Origin: Aminipila sp963524205
GTDB lineage: Bacteria; Bacillota; Clostridia; Peptostreptococcales; Anaerovoracaceae
Assembly: GCA_963524205.1 (NCBI GenBank)
Contig: CAURED010000005.1
Location: forward strand, 124,001 to 188,000
Length of the DNA: 64,000 nucleotides
Direction of reading: 5' to 3'
Part shown: piece after piece, positions 44,871 to 53,277 of the stretch
Position numbering within the stretch: the first letter of the stretch is position 1
How the letters are laid out: each line of letters opens with the position of its first letter
The notes under the pieces: generated by a model
Seen by the model: the letters and a program-made list of their open reading frames with translations, nothing else
Told to the model about the DNA's origin: nothing
Database searches by the model: none
Position numbers and translations under genes: made by a program

Positions 44871-46304
44871 ATGGTTTTTGGATTATTTAAAAAGGATCGG
44901 ACAGCGGATGCTGTATTTATAAACGGCAATATATATACGCAAGATGCAGATATGCCTTGGGCTGAAGCTGTGGCCTGTAAGGATGGAGAAATTATATATG
45001 TGGGAAACAGCCAGGAAGCAGAAAGGGTTATCGGGTCTGATACTTATGTGGTAGATTTAGCAGGTAAATATATGTTACCAGGCCTGATTAATACTCATAG
45101 CCATCCTGCACTTCGGATTTTTGAGGATACTTATATTCCAATTCCTGAAAATCAGGATATAGATGATATATTGGGATTGATGTCTGATTATATTTTAAAT
45201 AACCCGGAAGAACAAATATATTTTGGATATGGATTTGGTAACAATGTTTTAAAAGAGCTGACTCAGGAAGAGGCTAGTGCTAAACTTGATCAAATCTGTA
45301 TGGATAAACCCGTAATGCTTATGAGTAATGGTGAGGCTACACTTTGGGTAAACAATTGTGCGCTTGAACAGGCCAGAGCAGCGGCTCAAGAGGATGGAGT
45401 TCTAAATATTTCAATAGAATATTTTTTGCAAGTGGTATCACATTTTGACTACGAAGAGCTTCAAAATAAAACTGTAGGACTGGCTTCAGAATATTGTTCA
45501 AGAGGATTTACAAGTATTTTTAATGCAGGTGCCCCTGAATTTATGGATAATTTTTATCAGGACGTCATTATTAATATGCATCAGCAGGACATGATTAAGC
45601 AAAGGCATTTTGGAAGTTTACGGGTTGCTCGAAATATAAAACTAGAGACTGTCATAAATCGTCTTATGCAGAAAAAAACAAACACCACAGAATTAGATGA
45701 CTATGTTCATTGCAATACTTTGAAAATAACTCTCAGCAGAGAAGGGAACTTTGAAGGAATAGACACCGAGAATCTAAGAAAACTGTTGGAAGAGGTTTCT
45801 GACAGAGGGTTTGATGTACACATGGATATTTTGGATAGAAAAGCTTTTATGGAATGCATGGAAAGCATTACAGCAATTAGAAATGCAGGATACAGAAAAA
45901 ATAATTTTATAATAGCCTGTGATGCAGAGATTCGAAAAGATAGTGTAGATTTTTGTTTGGGTGAAATGTGTCTGGATAATGTTTTTTTCCAGCCCTCCAC
46001 TAGATGTGAACCTTCAAATGAATATGCGGCAATTGAAGGAGCTTCAAGTGTTGAAGAAATTTTGGACCGGTTTACAATGGATGCTGCAGTATCACTTGGA
46101 GTTAGTGACAAGCTTGGGTCAATCGAAGTCGGAAAGTATGCAGACTTTGCCGTCTTTGAGGAAAATCCTTTTGATGTAATAAAAACCGCTATGTTCAAAA
46201 AACTTTCAGCCGATATGACTATTTTGGCGGGACGTGTTGTATATGATGTAGAAGAAGATAACATGCAGGAATGGTACAATTTAATGAGCGGCATGCAGCT
46301 TTAA
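44871..46304 (+). CDS. Amidohydrolase-3 (YtcJ-like) family protein, probably degenerate active site
   Basis: A 477-aa member of the amidohydrolase superfamily. The N-terminal composite domain and first metal motif are present (MLPGLINTHSHPALR), as is the closing LGSIEVGKYADFAVFEENPFD. The other usual ligands seem changed. The His of the GF.V.IHAIGDR region is replaced (GFDVHMDILDRKAF), the RIEHAQ-like His is lost (NNFIIACDAEIR), and the QPSH-like His reads FQPSTR. This suggests loss or change of catalysis. It follows alr by 16 bp; function unknown. Confidence 0.72.
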   Translation: MVFGLFKKDRTADAVFINGNIYTQDADMPWAEAVACKDGEIIYVGNSQEAERVIGSDTYVVDLAGKYMLPGLINTHSHPALRIFEDTYIPIPENQDIDDILGLMSDYILNNPEEQIYFGYGFGNNVLKELTQEEASAKLDQICMDKPVMLMSNGEATLWVNNCALEQARAAAQEDGVLNISIEYFLQVVSHFDYEELQNKTVGLASEYCSRGFTSIFNAGAPEFMDNFYQDVIINMHQQDMIKQRHFGSLRVARNIKLETVINRLMQKKTNTTELDDYVHCNTLKITLSREGNFEGIDTENLRKLLEEVSDRGFDVHMDILDRKAFMECMESITAIRNAGYRKNNFIIACDAEIRKDSVDFCLGEMCLDNVFFQPSTRCEPSNEYAAIEGASSVEEILDRFTMDAAVSLGVSDKLGSIEVGKYADFAVFEENPFDVIKTAMFKKLSADMTILAGRVVYDVEEDNMQEWYNLMSGMQL

Positions 46305-46322
46305 GCTGCTGCCGTTTTTTAT
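46290..46322 (+). terminator. Terminator overlapping the end of the amidohydrolase-like gene
   Basis: GGCAtGCAGCTT pairs with AAGCTGCtGCC across the stop codon, followed by GTTTTTTATT. Confidence 0.85.
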
Positions 46323-46363
46323 TACAGAAAACCTAACGAAATTTCTTTCTTCTTATTTATGTA

Positions 46364-47245
46364 TTAGTAAAGAGTAAAACATAAATTTATATCAACAATA
46401 TGATTAATTCCATCAACATAGCCTGCATTTGTATACTGCCACATTTTAAAATCATATGGGAAACTTGGACAATCTGCATATTGAGCCAGCCAAATGTCGT
46501 ATTTTATAATTTGTGTAAGATCATAATAATCTGTAAGCCAGGAAGCATTACCATATACCATGGGAATATAACCTGCATCTTCTATACGATTACAAAAAGC
46601 CATTGCTATATTAGTACGTTGTTCCCGTGTTAAGTTATAAGTTCGGTGATCTGATGATGAAATTTCTTCTAAATCAAACACAATAGGAAAAGAAATATCA
46701 TAACCCGAAATGTTTTGCAAAACAAATTCGGCTTCTTCTATTGCTTCATCCTCTGTAATGGCCTGAGAGAAGAAATAAGCGCCGACTTTAAGCCCTGCAT
46801 CAATGGACTGATGCATATTTTGAATAAACTTTTCGTCTATAGTAATTATTCCACTTTCGTAACCCCGGTAACCTACTCTTAACATGGCATAGGAAATTCC
46901 AGAAGCTTTCACCTTTGCCCAGTCAATATCTCCTTGATAACGGGAGACATCTATCCCTTGCATAGCCTCATAACCCTTTGCATCAGCATATTCAACTCGA
47001 TCAGATGTAATTGAAAGGTTGTCCCAGTTATAATTATGCAAAGGCACATCTTTATAAGGATCATCAACAGAGTCTGTTGTGGCAGATACTTCGGTATTAT
47101 TTAAAATTAAACTAAATAAATCACTTATATGTAGATGCCAAAGACAAAAAATAAATATAAAGATTAAAATAATTTTAAAGGGTGTGAAAGATTTTTTAGT
47201 TTTCCTCTTCTTTGTTCGGCGAGATTTTGTTTCTTCATATGTCAT
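46364..47245 (-). CDS. Membrane-anchored GH25 lysozyme (muramidase)
   Basis: This 293-aa protein has a basic N-terminus and one signal-anchor helix (about residues 22-45). The GH25 barrel begins with QGIDVSRYQGDIDWAKVKASG and contains VGAYFFSQA and the catalytic DLEE near residue 195 (FPIVFDLEEI). It ends with WLAQYADCPSFPYDFKMWQYTN. It cleaves the MurNAc-GlcNAc bond of peptidoglycan, probably in wall remodelling. It is monocistronic on the minus strand behind GGAG. Confidence 0.9.
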   Translation of the reverse strand: MTYEETKSRRTKKRKTKKSFTPFKIILIFIFIFCLWHLHISDLFSLILNNTEVSATTDSVDDPYKDVPLHNYNWDNLSITSDRVEYADAKGYEAMQGIDVSRYQGDIDWAKVKASGISYAMLRVGYRGYESGIITIDEKFIQNMHQSIDAGLKVGAYFFSQAITEDEAIEEAEFVLQNISGYDISFPIVFDLEEISSSDHRTYNLTREQRTNIAMAFCNRIEDAGYIPMVYGNASWLTDYYDLTQIIKYDIWLAQYADCPSFPYDFKMWQYTNAGYVDGINHIVDINLCFTLY

Positions 47246-47506
47246 AGATCATACTCCTAATAATTGTGCAGCTTATATAATAATAACTTTAGTATATATT
47301 TACTATATAGGAGAATTGTTAAGAATAAAGGGAGTTTCTCTTAAGAAATTCTTAAGGATTTCAATAAATTTTACATAAAATCTACACATAATCATCACAA
47401 TTATTGTCTATAATAATTCTTGTAGGGGATTATTGGGACCCTGAAATATGCATTTCAATTTGGAAATGCAGGTTTCCTTCTTTTATTAGATACACACACA
47501 CTAAAG
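47246..47506. other. Intergenic region with a possible short transcript
   Basis: There is no ORF. A TATAAT at 47409-47414 is followed by AGGG...CCCT and TGCATTTC-AATTT-GGAAATGCA (47449-47469) hairpins and a T-rich stretch (TTTCCTTCTTTT). The strong hairpin at 47507-47544 comes after. No convincing -35 box was seen. It could be a small RNA or just the GH25 promoter side plus a terminator. Confidence 0.3.
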
Positions 47507-47544
47507 AAAAACCTCCCGCTCGGTTGGGAGGTTTTTCTTTTTTT
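47507..47544. terminator. Strong bidirectional terminator
   Basis: AAAAACCTCCC (47507-47517) pairs with GGGAGGTTTTT (47526-47536), followed by CTTTTTTT. It ends the repressor gene on the minus strand. Confidence 0.9.
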
Positions 47545-47562
47545 GTTTAATAGATAGAATGG

Positions 47563-47964
47563 TCAGATTTTCCTATCATTTTCTTCATTTAGGTTTTTCC
47601 ATAACTTTTTAAAGAGACCTTCAAGAATAATCTCTTCATCTTCTGTCATTTCAAGTATAGTAGATAATAAAGTCTTTTTAAAATTCTGCTTATTATCAAG
47701 CAGTCGTGCTGTGAGAGCTACAATTTTTTGATCCTGTGTCATGTCAATAAACATTTGGCCTTCACCATTGAGCAGCCAGTTCTCTGAGACACCAAATTCC
47801 TTGCAAATCAAAAGAATGCTTCTGTCTGCAACTCTGCGAAGATTATTTTCATACATTCCAATAGCAGTTTGTTTTAATCCAATACGCTCACCAAATTCAG
47901 TCTGATTCATCTTTAGTTCTTTTCTAAGCTCTTTAATTCGCTCTCCTATGGGCAACTTAATCAC
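47563..47964 (-). CDS. Cro/C1-type (XRE) phage-like repressor
   Basis: This 133-aa protein has an N-terminal helix-turn-helix (GERIKELRKELKMNQTEFGERIGLKQTAIGMYENNLRRV) in the style of temperate-phage repressors and a short C-terminal oligomerisation region. It has no RecA-type autocleavage (S24) domain. It is divergent from the phage-like lysis/fibre genes, with inverted repeats and a consensus promoter between them. It probably holds that cassette off. Confidence 0.88.
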   Translation of the reverse strand: MIKLPIGERIKELRKELKMNQTEFGERIGLKQTAIGMYENNLRRVADRSILLICKEFGVSENWLLNGEGQMFIDMTQDQKIVALTARLLDNKQNFKKTLLSTILEMTEDEEIILEGLFKKLWKNLNEENDRKI

Positions 47965-47985
47965 CTACCTTTTTATATTATATAG

Positions 47986-48067
47986 TATCATGCCAAATAC
48001 CACGTTGCAATATTTTGTTACACCTTATTGACAATATTATTGCATTGAGCTATTATATATATTGCAA
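47986..48067 (+). promoter_or_regulatory. Repressor operators and rightward promoter of the phage-like cassette
   Basis: A consensus promoter TTGACA (48028-48033)-17 bp-TATTAT (48051-48056) faces right. It is flanked by TTGCAATAT (48005-48013) and its inverted copy ATATTGCAA (48059-48067). A further GTAT...ATAC dyad lies near 47986-48001, on the repressor side. The layout resembles a phage immunity switch. Confidence 0.65.
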
Positions 48068-48161
48068 AGAGGTATCGTTAAAAGGGAGTATGGTACTTTG
48101 ATGAAGACATAAACGCATAAAATCAGTAATTGTAAAGGGATTAGAAGGAGGATGAATAGTA

Positions 48162-48602
48162 ATGTTTGATAAGTACATTAATTTTAACAGGGTAGTAGAG
48201 GATATGATTCGAAACAGGGAAGATAATCTTGCTGCATTAAAGTCTCTAAAAGAACAATATGAAGAGATTGTAAATGATGAGGGGCTAAAGTCTGTTCAAT
48301 CTGATAAAGAACATGTACAAAAAGGAATTGCAAATGATGCAATTATAAATCTTATTATTCAGAAAGAGACTGTAGAAAAAAGAATGGAGGATTTAGAGGC
48401 AGAGAAAAAGGTATATGATCACGCATGGCAAAATCTTACGGAGGAGGAAAAACGAATATTGCAAGTATTTTATACAATGGGTATAAAAAAGCGTCAGGAT
48501 GCTGTAGATATACTGTGTGAAGAACTGGAAAGAGAACCTGCGACTATTTATAGGAAAAAAGACGAAGCGGTAAGCAGGTTTAAAAAACTGCTTTTTGGTT
48601 AA
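48162..48602 (+). CDS. Phage-type late-gene regulator (ArpU/RinA-like, sigma region-4-like)
   Basis: This 146-aa protein is highly charged and helical, with a coiled-coil middle (residues 20-95). Its C-terminal helix-turn-helix (LTEEEKRILQVFYTMGIKKRQDAVDILCEELEREPATIYRKKDEAVSRFKKLLF) resembles sigma-70 region 4 and the ArpU family, which switches on late phage genes. It starts behind AGAAGGAGG. It likely activates the fibre/lysis genes to its right. Confidence 0.75.
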   Translation: MFDKYINFNRVVEDMIRNREDNLAALKSLKEQYEEIVNDEGLKSVQSDKEHVQKGIANDAIINLIIQKETVEKRMEDLEAEKKVYDHAWQNLTEEEKRILQVFYTMGIKKRQDAVDILCEELEREPATIYRKKDEAVSRFKKLLFG

Positions 48603-48653
48603 ATGAGAAATAGTTGAGAAGACATACTACTTTTCCAGTGATAATATGGTATC

Positions 48654-48721
48654 AAGTTAAGTAGTAAAAACTACATAACTTCATAAGAAGACCTTACTGT
48701 TAACTACAGAAGGTCTTTTTT
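48654..48721 (+). terminator. Two hairpins after the regulator gene
   Basis: AAGTTAaGTAGT pairs with ACTACaTAACTT (48654-48681). Then AAGACCTT (48688-48695) pairs with AAGGTCTT (48710-48717), followed by TTTTTC. The second is a good intrinsic terminator and separates regulator from fibre gene. The remaining 176 bases to the fibre gene hold no ORF worth calling. Confidence 0.75.
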
Positions 48722-48897
48722 CATGCAGAAAAAAGAAAACCAGTATTCTGGTCAACGAGGGGGTGAAAACATGTGAGTAAGCTAATTTGTCATTTAATGC
48801 ACATGAGTGCAGAGAAGTAATTTTTTAAAACTATTTTTTATGTATTTGCATGGGAATAAATCTCCTATGCAGGAAAGAAAAAGAAAGAGGTAAAAAA

Positions 48898-50046
48898 ATG
48901 AGAGAAGATTTAAAAAATGTTGGTACAATGGCAGCAAAAATGCATTATTATGCATTTTTAAATGAACAGGATGTGGTGGAAGATATTTACTCCCTTCCAT
49001 CTGTGATTTCAGATCCAAAGTACATCGAAATTTCTACTAATGATCAGTCTTTAATCGGAAAAAAGTATAATAGAACAACTGGTAAATTCGAAGATATTAT
49101 GTTCTATTATGCTATTTTGGATGACAAGGATATTGTTACTCAGGTAGTTGCATTGGAGGCAAAGGTAACAGATCCAAAGAAAATCGAAATTTCTACTTAT
49201 GACCAGTCTTTAGTTGGCAAATGGTATAACAGAAGCAACGGAACCTTTGCTGCACCGCCAATTCATGTTCTAGCCAAAATGAGTACTGGAGAAATTAATA
49301 CATTAAAAGCAGATGGGTCCCCTGAAGATAAGTGGCTTAATGCAGAACTTAGTGAATTAAGAGGTAAAATTACAGAAGTTGAAAATGGCACGCCAGAAGT
49401 TAAGGCTCTTCATACAGAGTTAGCCGATTTAAGAAACAAAATTACAGAAGTTGAAAATGGAACACCAGAAGTTAAGTTGCTTCATACAGAGTTAGCCGAA
49501 GTAAGAAGTAAAATTACAGAAGTAGAAAGAGGCAACTTTGGAGGTTATAAAGCGAAATTTAAATTGCAGCAGGAAAGCCAAGAGATAACATCAGATTGGG
49601 TAAGTAATGGAAAAAGATTTACCTTTAATTTTGATAGCGGAATTCCAGGCTATTTTCCAAAGATGATTCGTTTGGTGAATACTTATTTTAATAATGACAT
49701 TTTTGTTGCAGACTTGTATATCGTAAGAAATTCAGACGGTACAATAAAATCTGCGTATATTGATCAAGATTTTATAGGAACTAATACCAATGGAGATTCG
49801 CAAAGAGTTGTAAGACATGGCAGAGATATGGATTCAAGTGACGTATTTAATTCAAGCTATTCAAATGGTATAATGCACAATTATGGTGGACATTATTTTA
49901 TGACTACTTTTGCAAAATGGGACGGTGCAAATCTAGATGTAGGAAATTTCGCTTACAATGAAAATTCTATTTCATTTACACTATTTCCAACTTCAAAAAT
50001 GGAAGGTATGTACAGTATGATTGATTTAAAAGGATATGTATATTAA
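48898..50046 (+). CDS. Phage tail-fibre-like protein with repeats and coiled coil
   Basis: A 382-aa protein from ATG 48898 (AGAGGT site; an ATG at 48850 has no site). Two copies of a roughly 48-residue module (17-64 and 68-115) share YYA.L...D.V, DPK.IEIST.DQSL.GK.YNR..G.F, as seen at the N-termini of clostridial phage fibres. Three 22-residue repeats (about 148-212, ELS/D/ELR.KITEVENGTPEVK.LHT) follow and should form a trimeric coiled coil. The C-terminal 170 residues are beta-rich (YKAKFKL...WVSNGKRFTFNFD...) and could be a receptor-binding head. There is no signal peptide. Function inferred from architecture. Confidence 0.7.
   Translation: MREDLKNVGTMAAKMHYYAFLNEQDVVEDIYSLPSVISDPKYIEISTNDQSLIGKKYNRTTGKFEDIMFYYAILDDKDIVTQVVALEAKVTDPKKIEISTYDQSLVGKWYNRSNGTFAAPPIHVLAKMSTGEINTLKADGSPEDKWLNAELSELRGKITEVENGTPEVKALHTELADLRNKITEVENGTPEVKLLHTELAEVRSKITEVERGNFGGYKAKFKLQQESQEITSDWVSNGKRFTFNFDSGIPGYFPKMIRLVNTYFNNDIFVADLYIVRNSDGTIKSAYIDQDFIGTNTNGDSQRVVRHGRDMDSSDVFNSSYSNGIMHNYGGHYFMTTFAKWDGANLDVGNFAYNENSISFTLFPTSKMEGMYSMIDLKGYVY
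49352..49540 (+). repeat. In-frame tandem repeats in the fibre-like gene
   Basis: Three 66-bp units encode LxxELxxxRxKITEVENGTPEVK-type sequence. The middle units are nearly identical at DNA level (AAAATTACAGAAGTTGAAAA recurs), so copy number could vary by slippage or recombination. Confidence 0.75.
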
Positions 50047-50076
50047 TGGACACTTTATTAGAGCATAAGTAAATAG

Positions 50077-50118
50077 CAACGCTATCTGAATCTCATTTTT
50101 AGATAGCGTTGTTTTATT
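50077..50118 (+). terminator. Terminator after the fibre-like gene
   Basis: CAACGCTATCT (50077-50087) pairs with AGATAGCGTTG (50101-50111), followed by TTTTATTT. The lysis genes downstream therefore depend on readthrough or another promoter. Confidence 0.8.
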
Positions 50119-50146
50119 TAAAAAGATTGCCTAAGGGGGCGGTAAT

Positions 50147-50800
50147 TTGTACATTCAATTTAATTCTTTGCCAGTAGATGCTCCTCTAAGGATCACAAGC
50201 AGGTTCGGGTACAGAAGAACCGGAATAAAAGGTGCCAGTATATATCATAGGGGTGTAGATATAGGCAGGGATTTTACAAAAAAAGAGACAAATATTTTGG
50301 TGGTGGCAGATGGAATAGTAATAAATAACTATTGGGATGACATGCGGGGCTGGGTTATTGTAATAAATCATGGAGAGTTTAAAACATTATATCAGCACCT
50401 GGAAGAAAAATCTAAATTAAAAATGGGTGTTAGTGTTGAAGGGGGATCTCAACTTGGAATAATGGGGGCAAGTACAAAAACAATAAGAAATATGACTGTA
50501 CATTTGCATTTTGAACTTATTGTCAATGGGGTATCTATTGATCCTGAGTCTTATTTAAGAAAGGTCATAAAAAAAGATAGAAAGAAGGAAAACGATGCGA
50601 TGGAACGATATAAAAAAGTGGAGGAAATGCCAGAATCCCTACAAAAATATATTCAATTCCTTGTGGACTGTGGTGCATTAAACGGAAAATCTGAGGGAGA
50701 TTTGGATATTACAGAGGATATGGCCAGGATGCTTGTGGTTAGTAAGCGATATATGGACAAGCTTTATGATATGGTAGGAAAATGGAATCAACAATTATAG
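50147..50800 (+). CDS. M23-family peptidoglycan endopeptidase (endolysin-like)
   Basis: This 217-aa protein starts from TTG 50147 behind AGGGGGCGG. The M23/LytM zinc motifs are HRGVDIG (His34, Asp38) and HLHFEL (about residues 122-127), in a SRFGYRRTG...VVINHGEFKTLYQHL framework. It has no signal peptide, fitting a lysin released through a holin. The C-terminal 60 residues (ERYKKVEEMPESLQKYIQFL) are the tail seen on many clostridial phage lysins and also on the C39-like protein at 23523. It overlaps the next gene by 19 bp. Confidence 0.85.
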   Translation: MYIQFNSLPVDAPLRITSRFGYRRTGIKGASIYHRGVDIGRDFTKKETNILVVADGIVINNYWDDMRGWVIVINHGEFKTLYQHLEEKSKLKMGVSVEGGSQLGIMGASTKTIRNMTVHLHFELIVNGVSIDPESYLRKVIKKDRKKENDAMERYKKVEEMPESLQKYIQFLVDCGALNGKSEGDLDITEDMARMLVVSKRYMDKLYDMVGKWNQQL

Positions 50801-51027
50801 TAGCGATCATCGTTACAAGTGGAAATATCTTAGTGCAGCTATTAATTGCAAAGATTGGGCAGAAATCAACAGAGGAAATTATAAATTATCGAATAGGAGC
50901 TTTAGAAAAGAAAGTAGATAAGCATAATCACATTGTTGAAAGAATGACTGCAGTGGAGCAATCAATAAGGTCTGCACACCATCGCATTGATGAACTTAAA
51001 AGGGGTGTAAATAGTAATGAAAATTAA
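50782..51027 (+). CDS. XhlA-like/phage lysis accessory membrane protein
   Basis: This 81-aa protein has one N-terminal hydrophobic helix (IIVAIIVTSGNILVQLLIA), then a charged coiled coil (KKVDKHNHIVERMTAVEQSIRSAHHRIDELK). That is the plan of XhlA-type haemolysin/lysis helpers and of many short phage proteins next to holins. It overlaps the M23 gene by 19 bp and the holin by 11 bp, so the three are coupled. Confidence 0.7.
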   Translation: MESTIIVAIIVTSGNILVQLLIAKIGQKSTEEIINYRIGALEKKVDKHNHIVERMTAVEQSIRSAHHRIDELKRGVNSNEN

Positions 51028-51286
51028 TTGGAAAGTTCGTTTAAAGAATCCAATATTTTTAATTCAAATATTGTGTGGAGTTTTTGGACCTATTTTCGCT
51101 TACTTCGGTCTTGTGTGGGAAGACATGACAACATGGGGATGCCTTTTAAAAGTACTTTTAAAGGCAATTCAAAATCCTGTAGTTGTAGTTGCTGTGTTAA
51201 TTAGTATATTTAATGCTGTGACAGATCCAACAACGAGGGGGATGGGAGATAGCGTTCAAGCGAGAGAATATAAAAATCCCAATTAA
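51017..51286 (+). CDS. Phage holin (phi LC3-like family)
   Basis: This 89-aa membrane protein begins KINWKVRLKNPIFLIQILCGVFGPIFAYFG. It has two to three hydrophobic helices and ends in DPTTRGMGDSVQAREYKNPN, the typical C-terminus of phi-LC3-type holins. It would make the membrane holes that let the M23 lysin, and perhaps the fibre protein, leave the cell. RBS AAGGGG lies inside the upstream gene. Confidence 0.88.
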   Translation: MKINWKVRLKNPIFLIQILCGVFGPIFAYFGLVWEDMTTWGCLLKVLLKAIQNPVVVVAVLISIFNAVTDPTTRGMGDSVQAREYKNPN

Positions 51287-51505
51287 AATAATAAAACATG
51301 GTCAATTAGACAAATTTATACAGCCAATGCTATAATAATACTTAACATGCATGTATAATACCTAAAAGTGTCACTTTTCAATAGGCATATAAAGAGGAGG
51401 CGGTAGTACTTTCAAAGCAAAGAAATAGCAAATGCTGTAGTCAAATGTGTATTGTAATTAATGTATTTTTTATGTTTTAGAATGATAAAAAAGAAAGGTG
51501 ATTAA

Positions 51506-51679
51506 ATGGAATATAGAGGTTTATACGATAGTGGAAAATATGGATTAATTCCTATTTTTACGATTAAGGGGAATCCGACGGAATGTGATATGAGGTTATG
51601 TGAAATAGTTGAACGCCTCAGAGGAGACAAACGATTAATTCAATTAGTAGAAATACTGATAAATAATGTTCCCAGATAA
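51506..51679 (+). CDS. Small ORF after the holin, unknown function
   Basis: A 57-codon ORF starts at ATG 51506 behind AAGAAAGGTG. It encodes MEYRGLYDSGKYGLIPIFT... and ends KRLIQLVEILINNVPR; a soluble helical protein is likely. It lies 219 bp after the holin (that gap holds only a short AAAAGTG/CACTTTT dyad near 51366) and before the terminator at 51812. No family is recognised. It may be a cassette regulator or spurious. Confidence 0.4.
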   Translation: MEYRGLYDSGKYGLIPIFTIKGNPTECDMRLCEIVERLRGDKRLIQLVEILINNVPR

Positions 51680-51811
51680 ATGCACTTCTTATACAAAAAG
51701 TAATTGTATATTATAGTTGGAATAATACCATGATATAAAATCTTGTTGACAGCCAATTTGATCTAAGGAATGAAATATAGGATACAGAAATAATTCAAGC
51801 ACGGATGTACA

Positions 51812-51857
51812 AAAAAGGGCCGGTATCAATTTTATTAAAATTGATACCGGCCCTTTT
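51812..51857. terminator. Perfect long terminator closing the phage-like cassette
   Basis: A stem of over 20 bp (AAAAAGGGCCGGTATCAATTTT and its exact complement around an ATT-type loop) is followed by TTTTTGT. It works in both directions and also serves brnQ. Confidence 0.9.
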
Positions 51858-51911
51858 TGTATTATAAGACCTCTGACGACGCTAGATGTTAATTGTGTTA
51901 AATAAAATAAA

Positions 51912-53234
51912 TTAAGAGTTTTTATTTGATAAGAATTTTACACAAGGCAAAGTACCTATTAAACACCCAATAATAGCAGGTATTACCCAGCCTAGGCCCA
52001 AGTCGAATAAAGGAATTCTGGAAACTAATTCGCTTAAGCTTCCTAAAGAAATATTTGCAGTTTTTAAGCCGTCAAATATTCCGATTATAAAGGCTAACAA
52101 AAGAGCTAAAGCATAGGCTTCAGGCTTATTTTTAATCCATCTGTTACAAAAAGATAATAGAATAAGAGCTATTGCAGGTGGATAAATCATAACTAATGCT
52201 GGAAGTGTGAAATGTATCATTGTAGTTAATCCAACGTTAGATAGTGCAAAACTAAAAATACAGACTATAGCTAGAATACTTTTATATGAAAACTTCGGTA
52301 AAATTAGATTGAAGTAATCTGAAAAGGAGCTTGCCAAACCAATGGAAGTAGTAAGACATGCTAATAAAACGGCTAATCCTAAAACAATATTTCCGCCTGT
52401 TCCAAGAAGCTTGAACACCACAGTAGCTAATAGCTGTCCACCATTTTCGAATACTGGACTATTAGAAGTTTGAGCTCCTACATAACCTAAAGCCAGATAA
52501 GTGATACCTAAACCAACTCCGGCAAGTATGCCTGCAAGCAGTGTGTATTTTGCGATAGCTTTTGGCTCAGAAATCCCAAAATCCTTAACAGCATTAATAA
52601 CTACAATAGCAAAAGCTAAAGCTGCAAGGCCATCAAGTGCCAGATAACCCTCTATCATACCTTTGAAAAAAGGAATGGACGCATAGTCACCAGTTGCAGA
52701 ACCAATTTCTCCAACAGGATGAAAGAAACATGTTATAAAAATTACGGCTATAGATATTAAAAGTACTGGTGTTAATACCTTCCCTACAATATCGACTATT
52801 TTTGAAGGATTTAAGCTTAATATATAAGTTATACCGAAGAATATCGCTGTAAAAATAACTGAGAATGTAACTTTTGAGATATCATCTGGAATAAAAGGTA
52901 CCGCTGCTAATTCAAAAGAAACCGTCCCCGTCCTTGGCAGTGCAAATAATGGACCGATTAATAAATAAATCATAACGCCCACAAATACGGAGAATTTTGG
53001 ACCGATTAAGCCTACCAAATCATCTAATTTTGTGCCAACCATAACAACTGCAGCTATTCCTAAAATAGATAACCCTGCGTCAGTTACCACAAAGCCGGCA
53101 ACACTGTGTAAAAAGTTTTCACCGGACAACTGTCCTAACATTGGAGGGAAAATCATATTACCCGCTCCGAAAAACATAGCAAACAACATTAAGGATAATG
53201 AAAGAAGCTTGCTAAAACTTAATTTCTGGTTCAT
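51912..53234 (-). CDS. brnQ: Branched-chain amino acid:cation symporter (LIVCS family)
   Basis: A 440-aa membrane protein with about 12 helices. The family signature is at the N-terminus (LSLMLFAMFFGAGNMIFPPMLGQLSGE), and GPLFALPRTGTVSFELA and GYLALDGLAALAFAIVVINAV are typical of BrnQ. It imports leucine, isoleucine and valine with Na+ or H+. It lies 43 bp downstream of the uracil-type permease and may be co-transcribed with it. Confidence 0.93.
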   Translation of the reverse strand: MNQKLSFSKLLSLSLMLFAMFFGAGNMIFPPMLGQLSGENFLHSVAGFVVTDAGLSILGIAAVVMVGTKLDDLVGLIGPKFSVFVGVMIYLLIGPLFALPRTGTVSFELAAVPFIPDDISKVTFSVIFTAIFFGITYILSLNPSKIVDIVGKVLTPVLLISIAVIFITCFFHPVGEIGSATGDYASIPFFKGMIEGYLALDGLAALAFAIVVINAVKDFGISEPKAIAKYTLLAGILAGVGLGITYLALGYVGAQTSNSPVFENGGQLLATVVFKLLGTGGNIVLGLAVLLACLTTSIGLASSFSDYFNLILPKFSYKSILAIVCIFSFALSNVGLTTMIHFTLPALVMIYPPAIALILLSFCNRWIKNKPEAYALALLLAFIIGIFDGLKTANISLGSLSELVSRIPLFDLGLGWVIPAIIGCLIGTLPCVKFLSNKNS

Positions 53235-53277
53235 TTTTTACCTCTGTCTTTTCTGTCTAAATATTTATGCCTGAAAC

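Noticed and set aside
47563..51679. Complete prophage
   Set aside because: No integrase, terminase, portal, capsid or tail assembly genes, and no attachment-site repeats that I can see.
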